Below are positions 53,585 through 63,000 of a stretch of 64,000 nucleotides of DNA, piece by piece. The position numbers and the translations under genes were made by a program. The DNA comes from Phytophthora colocasiae (lineage: Eukaryota; Oomycota; Peronosporomycetes; Peronosporales; Peronosporaceae). The notes beneath the pieces were generated by a model. The model did not search any database, was not told the origin of the DNA, and worked only from the letters and a program-made list of their open reading frames with translations. Position 1 is the stretch's first letter; every line of letters begins with the position of its first letter. The stretch lies in assembly GCA_018806915.1 (NCBI GenBank), contig JAGKQI010000090.1, forward strand, positions 2,604,001 through 2,668,000. The letters run 5' to 3'.

Positions 53585-54013
53585 TCATCGCTTTTCGCGG
53601 CCTTTGCTGCTGCTTCCACAGCGAGCGCAAGCTTTGCTTGGTAACTCCTTCTCACTGACAACCCAAGTACCGTCGGGTCGTGTTTCGGTGCGAAGGGGCT
53701 TGTTGATTTTATTATGTCCAAACTTCTCCACGTATTCCACCGACTTGGACCTCGAGAGAGGCTTTGAGGACAAACCGGCCCAGAACAGCGCGTTTCCGAG
53801 AAGGTTTGCGCGCTCTTCTTTCGATAAATCGTCGACGGAAACCTTGGTCGTTTTGACGGGTTTCTTCTCCTTGAGATTCCTGCCATATTCTTCTGAACGA
53901 AGTCGGTTGGGGGATTCAATCGTGTTTGTGACTACTCCGTGGATAGTTGGGGTAGCGTCCGTGCAAGTGAAAACTGCGGCTGCGATAGTTAGCAGTACGA
54001 AAGTCAAACGCAT
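53585..54013 (-). CDS. Small secreted RXLR-EER-like effector candidate 2, C-terminus shifted
   Basis: 142 residues from ATG 54013. The signal peptide is MRLTFVLLTIAAAVFTCTDA. The segment RLRSEEYGRNLKEKKP and then KEER mirror candidate 1, with RNLK in the RXLR position. A W-like helix follows (LLGNALFWAGLSSKPLSRS). Near 53633 the frame appears shifted: the present frame ends in a cysteine/basic tail (GSSSKGREKR), while an alternative frame on the same strand continues to 53500 with a lysine/alanine-rich helical tail like that of candidate 1. So the C-terminus is altered by a small indel or an assembly error. The upstream region matches that of candidate 1 (CACAATTGATTTCTCCAGC, ACTCAAGTG-like). 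Confidence 0.65.
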   Translation of the reverse strand: MRLTFVLLTIAAAVFTCTDATPTIHGVVTNTIESPNRLRSEEYGRNLKEKKPVKTTKVSVDDLSKEERANLLGNALFWAGLSSKPLSRSKSVEYVEKFGHNKINKPLRTETRPDGTWVVSEKELPSKACARCGSSSKGREKR

Positions 54014-54890
54014 GTCGACGAGAGATGAAGTAAAAATCACTTGAGCAATGGCTGGAGAAATCAATTGTGAATGGCATGCAGCGGATACTTTTGCACAGTG
54101 GTACAGTAACTCGCCACGACACGTGTGTTGTTAACGGTGTGCACGAGCCTTCCTGGTTACCCTACTCATCCGGTTTGTCCTGTTAGTAACAGGCTGTTAC
54201 AGTAGTGTTCTTACAGGATAATCATCGTTGTCTGCTTTGGTGCTTGTACTGTACCGGTATAATCATTATCAGCACTCCAACAACCTCTATGATACTCTGA
54301 TTTTGCCAACGAAAATGGTTGACTCCGAGACCCACCGTGTCCTTGTAACACGGACAGCGTCTCCATCCCATCGTAGTTAACAGTCGCTAGCATTTTGAGA
54401 TACCCCGTTGCCAATTCCGTTCATATAGCTGATAAACATTCTTCCCCCCCCCTTACTCCGTGGTAGTATTTTGTTTACCAGAAAACAGATCCCCTTATCT
54501 TCTTGCAGTGCATTTTTGCGAACCAGCAGGTTTTATGTGGGAACAGAATTTACTATGTGAAGTTCACACTGTTAGTGCATTGTGAAGTGGTTGGCGTGCT
54601 TCGTTTGCTATTTTGCTATACCCTGCAAGGGTGTTTGGTAAGGCATAATATATCACCATTCAGCCTAAAATCCTGTACACCATTACCATCGGCATACACC
54701 GCTTTAATGAAGCTGGCTTGTATCTTCCACTTTGATGTCGCTCTATCATCTACCTAGATAGCCCTCGCAGTGATGTCTAGTAGACATTGTCTACCGCCAG
54801 CGAGAGTAATCTACTTGCGTTTGTACCACGGCCGCTCCTGCGTCTTCGCACTATGATGTGGTGTACACAAATCTCAAATCAGTCTCAAAA
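54014..54890. other. Intergenic, no gene seen
   Basis: About 880 bp between the second effector-like gene and the first b561-like gene, presumably holding both promoters. It contains a short run of C (54446-54453) and CCTGTTAGTAACAGG near 54178. No coding gene is supported. Confidence 0.4.
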
Positions 54891-55665
54891 ATGGCGCTGA
54901 CGCTTGTGCTGTTCCTCCTGCCGTGCGCGATCATCCTTGAGCGTTGCGAGGCCGATGGTTCGTTATTTGCATTGCACCCGGCGCTGAATGCAGTAGCGAT
55001 GCTCATTTGCCTCCCTAGGTACCCTAATCGACTTATATTTTGAAAACTCTTCTTTGCTTACTCACTGTTCCGGCCGTTTGTATTTCGTTTATTTCGTTTA
55101 GCGCGCTCCAAGTAATGCTGCGGCGGAAGGGCGAGAAGATCCACGCGAAACGGTACGTTGATTGCCCAATTTCATCGAAACCAATGCAATATTGATGACT
55201 TTGTGTTGCAACTCAAGAGTCTGGTTAACAAAACTGCATCTGGTGCTGAATGTATCGGCCGGACTACTTGTAATGTCCGCAGGAGTTGTAGTATTCGTTG
55301 CTAAACGTGATACTGGAGAGGATCACTTCACAACGCCGCACTCATGGGCAGCTTTGGTGACGGGGATGTTTTTCGTGCTCAACGTGTTCCAAGGTTTACT
55401 GCTGACGTTCGAGGGTGCCAAGGCCAATTGGCAGTGGAAGGACGAGACGCACGTGCTCACCGGCGTGCTGATCTACATTGGCAGCGTGACCACAATGTTG
55501 TATGGACTACACACGAGTTCGTGGGGGGCCAATAACTTCACCCCAGTACGGCAGTTCCAGCTCACAGTGCTCATTATCGCAGCACACGTAGCACTTTTGG
55601 GGAAATCACTCGTGCTGCAACGTCAAGATAGCAAAACACAAGTAAAAGTGGCCAAAGTAGCATGA
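54891..55665 (+). CDS. Cytochrome b561-like membrane protein 1
   Basis: Exons 54891-55018, 55102-55152 and 55218-55665 (introns 83 and 65 bp) give 208 residues. Several membrane helices are visible (LTLVLFLLPCAIIL, LHLVLNVSAGLLVMSAGVVV, ALVTGMFFVLNVFQGLLL, LTGVLIYIGSVTTMLYGL, QLTVLIIAAHVALLG). The family histidines that hold the two haems appear in FALHPALNAVAMLI, TKLHLVLN, TPHSWAALVTG and ETHVLTGV. Cytochrome b561 proteins carry electrons across membranes, often from ascorbate to ferric iron. A paralogue follows at 56374-57132 with the same exon logic, suggesting a tandem pair. Confidence 0.78.
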
Positions 55666-55679
55666 AGAATGAAGATCTA

Positions 55680-55952
55680 CAGGTTTCCCCGCCTAATTTG
55701 CAACTGCATCAAGTAATTTACCTCGATCAGGGAGTGAAGATGCGGACGCGATTTGCTCTATCTGGTCTGCCAATGTACTGAGTTACATGCAATCACGGGG
55801 GAAATGGGATGCACGATGAAGGTTCAAGGAAGATAATCCCTCCCAATTTTTCAGTAACTCAGTACCTGATGCATCTATGTGATACCTGTGCAGATTTTGC
55901 ATCCTGGCAGATTTTCTTGGTCCGACCCCTGCAAATTAGGCGGGGAAACCTG
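55680..55952. mobile_element. mariner-like MITE (273 bp)
   Basis: TA dinucleotides flank inverted ends CAGGTTTCCCCGCCTAATTT and their complement (about 22 bp, perfect). TA targets with CAGG-type ends fit Tc1/mariner-derived MITEs. It lies 14 bp after the stop codon of the first b561-like gene, so it probably forms part of that gene's 3' UTR or terminator region. No coding capacity. Confidence 0.8.
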
Positions 55953-55954
55953 TA

Positions 55955-56327
55955 TGACATGGAATCATCTTCAGCATGACATCACTGATTACAGTCCTGC
56001 ACCTCCAATTCGGCAGAGTGGGACATACAGTATCAAGATGCAAGGCTTATTACATGTGTTCAGGCACCCGACTCAACAAAAAATGTACTGATTTGGTTAA
56101 TTAGCTAAGGATGAAGCGAATTCCCGCTCGAATGGTGAACGTCGACCACCACAATAAAACCTCATAAATCAGTTCATTGCGTCCTACCCGTCCATCACCC
56201 TTGGTCTGGACCGCAATTAGGTCGTACAGGTTATGATGTGACATAGGACTGTACCAGAGTATACACCTTAAGAGCATCTCCATCAAGTCAAGGAGTATAC
56301 GTACCGTATAGAATTCCCGGTGGTGCT
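55955..56327. other. Intergenic, no gene seen
   Basis: Spacer of about 370 bp before the second b561-like gene. No conserved coding sequence or repeat is visible in it. Confidence 0.4.
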
Positions 56328-56347
56328 GGTCATTATGCAATTCGCCA
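56328..56347 (+). promoter_or_regulatory. Possible Inr+FPR core promoter
   Basis: GGTCATTATGCAATTCGCC is close to the oomycete initiator plus flanking element (TCATTNN, then CAWTTNYY). It lies about 30-45 bp upstream of the ATG at 56374. Confidence 0.55.
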
Positions 56348-56373
56348 AACACCTCCGGATCGCCCCCTCAACA

Positions 56374-57132
56374 ATGGTCAAGAAGCTGGAGGTGTTAGTG
56401 CTTAGCGGTCTACTGGGCGCTCCATGCGTCACTATCCTGTCCAAGTGCGTGGCTTCTCCTTCGCTGTTCTCTGTGCACCCTGCAGCCAACGCAGTGGCCT
56501 TCCTCCTGTGCTTCCCATTGGGCATCTACGTGATGCTGGAGCGCAAGAGCGTGGCAGATTTCCAAACCAGAGTGCTGTTGTCCAAGATCCATTTCTTTTC
56601 GCAAGTATTGGCGATGCTACTGCTGAGTGCTGGGGGAACGGCTGCCTATATGACCAAGAACGCCTTTGGGAAGGACCACTTTACGTCCGCACACTCATGG
56701 CTCGCTGGGGTGACAGCCACGCTATCGACTCTCAACATGCTAGGGGTGAGAATTGCAGGAATATGTATACATGTATACATAGCAGCTAATGAGAAAATGA
56801 TGATAATTGTAGGGTCTTGCTACAACGTTTGGAGGCAAGAAGACGAGCTGGCAGTGGAAGAATCCGGGCCACCGTATTGGCGGTACCCTGGCGTTCCTTG
56901 GTGGTGGTAAGTTTATGTTTTAGATCCTGATAGTTTTTTGTTGCTAAGTGGCTGCTGGTTTCTAGGCTGCAGTGTCATTCTTGGTGTTTACAGCGGTGGG
57001 TGGGGCATCGCGCAATTGGGAGAAGACTTGCAGTTCAAGGTGGCAAGCTCAGTGGCGGCTGCGTACTTGCTGCTGCTATTGAAGCTCGTGGTCAGCAGCT
57101 CTGTGGCGATTCCAGCAAAGAAGAGCGACTAA
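56374..57132 (+). CDS. Cytochrome b561-like membrane protein 2
   Basis: Exons 56374-56745, 56813-56906 and 56966-57132 (introns 67 and 59 bp) give 210 residues. Haem-ligand histidines sit in FSVHPAANAVAFLL, SKIHFFSQVLAMLL, TSAHSWLAGVTATL and GHRIGGTLAFLGG, matching the order in copy 1. Five or six membrane helices are evident, including YLLLLLKLVVSSSVAI near the end. The first intron contains a palindrome (ATGTATACATGTATACAT). Sequence identity to copy 1 is moderate, so the duplication is old. The role is inferred as transmembrane electron transfer. Confidence 0.78.
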
Positions 57133-57607
57133 ATGGAAGATAAATTGCCGAAATCATTTGGGTTGCAGCTTCTACTGGTGCCTAAAGCGTTGATAAAACT
57201 GTCTGCATTTCAACAATCGATGCCCTGGCCTTATTTCACACTGACGACGCAAAAGCTTTTCTGTGTCGAGCACATCGCTGATGTTGTTTTTCACGTACAT
57301 GTTCTGCTTCTCCTAGGCGAACTGTCATTTCTACTGGAGAATTCTTTTTCACGTATACTTCTTTACAACAACTTCTCTTGGAACATTGGCGGTAATGCAG
57401 ACTACGAATCGACATCCCCTGAATCGAGAAAACTATAGATCTAAAACTTGATGCTATTACTTTTCTGATATTCATTAAATATCACAGGGTCATCATTCTA
57501 AAATAGCTTACGCAATCAGACCTTTCCAATAACTGGTATGATTTCTGTTATGTCCTCTATCTAACTTCGAGCTGCACTTCGAGAACACTCGTTGCGGAGT
57601 AGTAACC
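57133..57607. other. Intergenic, no gene seen
   Basis: A 101-codon open frame (57133-57438) begins directly after the b561-like stop but shows no family features or conserved composition. I treat the interval as 3' UTR plus the promoter of the next gene. Confidence 0.4.
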
Positions 57608-59902
57608 ATGGAGGACGCCGAGGCCTCTTCCTCGCCTCCCGCGCAGACGCCCCCGGACTCCCCAGTGTCTGTCGCTAGCCCTCTATCTCCTCTATCCGAT
57701 GACCTGCTTCACCTGCGTCTAAAGACGCTGGATGAGCGCGTGTTCGACGTAGAAGCGTCTTCCTCCATGTCAGTCGCTGATTTCCGCGCTAAAGTGGCGT
57801 TAGTTACGGCTGTACCCGCGCCAAGACAGCGATTAATCTACCGTGGGAAGTTGCTTAAGGACGGGGCCGCACTAGCCGCCTATGACCTGCAGGACGGCCA
57901 CACTGTGCATCTAGTGGCCAAACCTCCAGCTAATACAGCGGCCAGTAGTACTACTCAAACAGCTACAACGCAGGAGGAAACAGCCAGAGGCCCGGCCTGG
58001 AATTTGGCCAATCTCCGCTCTGCCTTAAATCGAACAGGTTCGACGGTGCAAAGGGGTCAACCTTTGCCGATGCTTCGGGAGCTGCTGGACGAGATGAACG
58101 AGTCTCCGCAGGAAGCAGCTGAAGCAATGGGTCTAGGCCACTTAAGTAGGAGTCAAGCCAGGCAGGAGACGGTGGATTTAGAGCCTATTACACAGGGAAT
58201 TCTCACGATGAGGACTGTTCTGTCGACGGCTGAAGTGGAGGCGGACGAGAGAGTGGAAGAGGAACAAGTTACGACTCCTACTCGTCGCGGCCCGAGACAA
58301 TTCTTTGTGGGTCAATGGCTCGATGTGAAGGATACAGTGAACCAGTGGCTGGAATCGACGGTAATGGCTATTGAGGACGGGAAAGTGTTGATTCATTATC
58401 ATGGCTGGCCTGCGAGGTGGGATGAATGGATCGACTTCGAGTCGGACCGCATCGCAGCCTTCCGGACACGTACGCTGCACACGCAGAACACGCAGAGGAT
58501 GTCGCCTGTTCCAACAACGAGAGTGCCCAGTGCTCCTCGAGTAGGGGACAATGATGTACGTCGAATGGTTGTTGATGTACGGAACCTCATGCGAGAGATG
58601 ATGCCTCATATGGACCGACTGGCGGAACTATGTGAGGATGATCTGCGACGGGAGCAAGACCAGAATGAAGCGAGTTCCGAGGTGCAGATGGAAGACTCAA
58701 GTCCCAGTGTGGAAGGAGGACAAGCTCAGGGAAGCCAAGTGTCTGAGGTGGCGCATCTGGTCGCTCCACTTTTTGATCGTTTTGGGCGGTTGTTGATGGA
58801 TTCCGCCGGATATTTTGACCCGTTATTGCGTCCGGAGCTCCGTGGTACATCCCAGCGTCAACAAGAACGTCGCACAGCAATTTTACGTCGCGGAGGATCT
58901 ACTCAGAGGCAAGAGGCTGAAGGTATTTCGGCATCGATGGAAGCTCAGGACAACTCACTCTCCATTCGCGACCTCATTGCCTCATCCCCAAGCGCAGCAG
59001 CTGAGTCCAATCAGCCGAGACGGAGCATCGATGTACATATCCACGCCATTGTGGCGCCGGCGTCGCTGTCGTCTCTCGCGTCACTGAACCGGGGCAACAA
59101 TTCAGACGGAGCTGGCTCGACTCGGAGTGTTCAGACGCCAACTACGCCGCCGATAGGTCGCTCGTTTGACGAGAACGGCATTATTGACGAAGGTGATCAC
59201 AGTCGCGTACCTCTTCTAGGCGCTTACCGCCACCGCAGCCACTCACAGACGAGTGAAACAAGTCAGCACCGACAGCAACGTGAAGTAGCGCGGGATCTGG
59301 ACGAATACTTGTCGAACGATTTCTTCGGGACTTCATTTGTGCGTGACGATAGTGACGACGAAAGTGAAAGCGACTACAACTCCAGTTTCACGCATTCCGG
59401 TCCTGTGCAGCCGGATCGGTCGGCGTATCGCCCGCCTTCGCCATCGGTGGGGATCACGTCTCCTCGTACCCCTCAGAGTGAAGGAAGTCCTCAGTTTTCA
59501 AGCGCAAGTATTGGTGTGATTCCAGAAGTGGCCGCGGCTGAAGACCGACTGCGAGCTCGAGCATCTGAGCAAGCGTCAAGCAGCGAGAATGGACGATCGT
59601 CTGAGTCTTCCTCCGGTTCGGCTGGATTCCCAACATTTTTGGAAGTGATGCGCCGCACTCTCAGCGGTGTCCGAAGTTTCGTTCACCATGAGGCAAGTAA
59701 TAGCCCAACAGAAGAAACGAACAACCCGGTGGAGTTGGTGTCAGGCTTCTCGTTACCTTCGTCGTCATCGTCCGAATCGTCGTTGTCCACTCCGCCAGTG
59801 TCCCCAGTGATCCAGTCCTCAAACGGAGACTCTATGAGCCGTCCCCGTAGCCCAAGTGACAGCAGTATCGACGAGGATCTGGATCTGGACGAAGTGGACT
59901 AA
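57608..59902 (+). CDS. Ubiquitin-like + Tudor/chromo-barrel-like protein
   Basis: A 764-residue single-exon protein. Residues about 35-105 form a ubiquitin-like domain (LHLRLKTLDERVFDVEASSS, RQRLIYRGKLLKDGAALAAY, DGHTVHLVAKP). Residues about 230-285 hold WLDVKDTVNQWLESTV...VLIHYHGWPARWDEWIDFES, a pattern typical of Tudor-knot/chromo-barrel folds. The remaining 470 residues are polar, Ser/Gln/Arg/Asp-rich and probably disordered, with one helix-prone block (RRMVVDVRNLMREMMPHMDR). UBL proteins of this kind resemble the BAG6/ubiquilin type that brings clients to the proteasome. The pairing with a Tudor-like fold is unusual. The precise role is unknown. Confidence 0.7.
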   Translation: MEDAEASSSPPAQTPPDSPVSVASPLSPLSDDLLHLRLKTLDERVFDVEASSSMSVADFRAKVALVTAVPAPRQRLIYRGKLLKDGAALAAYDLQDGHTVHLVAKPPANTAASSTTQTATTQEETARGPAWNLANLRSALNRTGSTVQRGQPLPMLRELLDEMNESPQEAAEAMGLGHLSRSQARQETVDLEPITQGILTMRTVLSTAEVEADERVEEEQVTTPTRRGPRQFFVGQWLDVKDTVNQWLESTVMAIEDGKVLIHYHGWPARWDEWIDFESDRIAAFRTRTLHTQNTQRMSPVPTTRVPSAPRVGDNDVRRMVVDVRNLMREMMPHMDRLAELCEDDLRREQDQNEASSEVQMEDSSPSVEGGQAQGSQVSEVAHLVAPLFDRFGRLLMDSAGYFDPLLRPELRGTSQRQQERRTAILRRGGSTQRQEAEGISASMEAQDNSLSIRDLIASSPSAAAESNQPRRSIDVHIHAIVAPASLSSLASLNRGNNSDGAGSTRSVQTPTTPPIGRSFDENGIIDEGDHSRVPLLGAYRHRSHSQTSETSQHRQQREVARDLDEYLSNDFFGTSFVRDDSDDESESDYNSSFTHSGPVQPDRSAYRPPSPSVGITSPRTPQSEGSPQFSSASIGVIPEVAAAEDRLRARASEQASSSENGRSSESSSGSAGFPTFLEVMRRTLSGVRSFVHHEASNSPTEETNNPVELVSGFSLPSSSSSESSLSTPPVSPVIQSSNGDSMSRPRSPSDSSIDEDLDLDEVD

Positions 59903-60075
59903 AAACACCAGTGGTGACGTAGTTCGTGAAGCGGAATTGTACATGTATATTGAATAACCTTTTTCTCCGTGTGTTTCTCTAGCAGGATCCAGTGTCTGAT
60001 CGTCAGCAGTTTTTAGGCCCGGCAGTTTTTTAGCTCTCTTGTTTTAGGTCGCTCACTTTGGTAACTCTGCCGGCC

Positions 60076-63000
60076 ATGACACGGATGGAAGTAGCATTCC
60101 GGGTGAAATCTCCCAAGAAATTAGACCACCGACTGGAGTCTCCACCTTCTTACGATGCGGCGCAGGATATGGCTCCAGTTGCGCCACTCCCAGCTTTCGG
60201 TGGCCGTAGAAAGCAGTCAAGCTGCCAGATTTTAACTGGGGATGAGGAGACTGAGTCATACGCTGAGTCCGTGGAATCCGACCCAGACGAAGACACCAAA
60301 GATGAGGAAAACGCAGAAGATGAAATTGGCGTTGGGGGTGAATTTGACAACGGAATGCCAATTGAAAATGAAAAGGAAGCGGGTGCAGCCGCTTGGGGTG
60401 ACTTTGAACACCAACGTGACAGTGATGGAGAGAAACCCAAAGCTCGAACCAAGGCTGTCAAAAGGGAGCGAGAGAGACAAAGCCTGATTTACTACGACCA
60501 GCACACGTACACTGTGATTTCTCGACTTCGAGCTGTGAACAAACATCTGAGTCAGCAATTGGAGCAGCAGAAGAAACGAGTGATGACAATGGCGGAAGAA
60601 AAAAAGCAGCACTTGCAGTTGATCGAGAGTTTACGCACTGAAGTTCACATGCACAAGCAGACCCTTCGAGCTCTTCACCCGACTTCAAAAGCTCACGAAG
60701 TAGTGCTACCAGCTGTACCAAGGCCACCTAAAACTGAAGACAGAGAAGACAGGAAAACGGCACTTCGACGGCCACTGTCACCTCCCAGTCAAAACCCACG
60801 GAAAAGTCCTAGATTGAAGACCCCTTTAACACTTTCAGCTGATCAAACGTGCAATTGCGGGGGAAAATCTGCTTCCCAAGACGTTCAAATGTACGCCACG
60901 AAACTGGAGAAAGCAGAGGAAGAACGAAGAGACCTACAACAGCGGCACGCGCATCAATTGGCTAGCTATTCACATGAGCTTTCGCGTCTCGAACGGCTGC
61001 TAGAAAAAGCGCACATTATCGTCCAAGAGAAGGAGAACGAGTTGGTACTCCAGCGAACTCGCCAGCTCTACTGCAGTACACCTACTACACCAACAAGTTC
61101 GCCAGCTCTGCGTCGAAGGAACAGTAATTCAGGCAGTGCTGTCCCTACTGCCGGTCGTCGGGAGACTTTACAGGTTAAAAACGTTTTCTCGGACGATATC
61201 TGGAAAGGGTTATTGCCTTTAACTCCAGCAAGTGAGACCATCGAGAAACCACGTGAAGTCGCCGGTTCTTCAGCTACGACTTCGTTTACTTCACATGTGG
61301 GCCAAGCGTTCGAGCAGCTACTAAGCCACCAGCTCGTAACATTACACGACAATACGCTGGACCGCAGCACTCGAGATTGGCTCCTAGAAGTGAAGCAGTG
61401 TGGCTCGCAGATGCTCACTCTGCACCACTCTTTTCAGGTCATGGCCCGATCACTTCAACGTGTTGCAGAGAGCACTCACTTATACCAGCTCGCAGAGACG
61501 TTAACGGACGAATGTCGCGAGCTAATGCAAACCGAACAAGTGCTGGTGCTAGTTGTGGACAAATCCGGGCAGGAATTCTGGTGTCGCATGCCCTCGCGTC
61601 TTCCAGAGAACGAGTTGGCGGGTCTGAAACCTCAGTTAAGCACGGTACGCTCGGTTTTGCCCCATATGAGCCGTGGTGGTCCGTGCGGCTTGGCAGCTTT
61701 CGTCTACCACACCAAACGACCACTGCTCCTGTCTGCAGGGCAAATGACTCGACACTCGAGCTACTCTGGGGCCACAGACAATGCAGATCGGTTAGTTCAG
61801 CACCCATACGCGTCGACACTGATAGTGCCGGTTTTACACGAGAACCGGGTGCTAGCAGTCGTTCAGGTGTCTGGAAAGCTGACTCAAGTGAAGGCTTTAG
61901 GGCTCTCTATCGCGTTGGAGAGGTGTGAGTCCTTCAGTGCTGAAGATCAGGCACTAATGACTCTGTTGTGTCATTTTTCCAGTGGTTTATTCCCCAAAGT
62001 CGCGTATTTCACGGATGTGGAGAGTAACAAAGTAAACGAGGAGACGTTCATCCAACTGGCACCGGAGATCTTCACGTGTCTCCACTTTGATGAACTGGGG
62101 AAAGTCGTCATTGAGAACGCCAAGAGTATCTTGGACGCAGACCGATGCTCCCTTTTCGTAGCGGACAGCGCCACCCGAACACTCCACAACTGGCACAGTG
62201 ACATCAGCGGCGCAGGCGTGGAAGTTTACCGGAAAACGGCGCAGAAAGCGAACGTAGGCATGACAATTCACTTCGGGCAGGGCATCGTCGGACTGGTGGC
62301 TGAGACGCAGCAGCCCATCAACATTCCGGACGCGTACGATGATCCACGGTTTAATTCTGCTTGGGATCAGAAGACTCACTACCGAACGAAGAGTATGCTG
62401 ACTGTACCTATAATTTCCAATGTGGGGGCTACAGACAAGACAAAGACAGAGGACGAAGCCTCAGCAAAGACGCTGTTAGGTGTGGTTCAAGTCATCAACA
62501 AGTCTGGAGGCGCCCCCTTCCGAGCCAAAGACGAGTTTTTACTACAGACCATCTCAAAGCTCATCGCTCTTGCCATTGAGAACTCGCAGCTGTTCCAACG
62601 AAACCAGGAGCTCTGCTGGAACGTAGGGAAACTTATTGCGGATGGAGACCTGGTGGAGGCCATCGTAAGCCTCGGAACTGCGGCCGAGCAGATCATCGGC
62701 GTGGAAGGCGCCGCAGTGTACGTGGTGGATCCGGACACCCACGAACTAGTGACTTTCCACCACAAGAGAAGGTATCGCATTGCTCTGTCGGAATCTGCTT
62801 ACGCTGGGTCGTTGATGGAGGAAGCTGTACGGTCGCAGAAGCTTACGATCGCGAACGACATCGCCAAGGCTGGTTCGTTCAATGCTTTTGTCGACAGCCT
62901 CGGTGGGATTCCAGCGCGCAACGTGCTATTTTCTCCATTGGTGGTTGAAGACGTGGAGGGGATCATTCCGGACATGAAGAAGCTCGAGAGTGAAGGTCTC

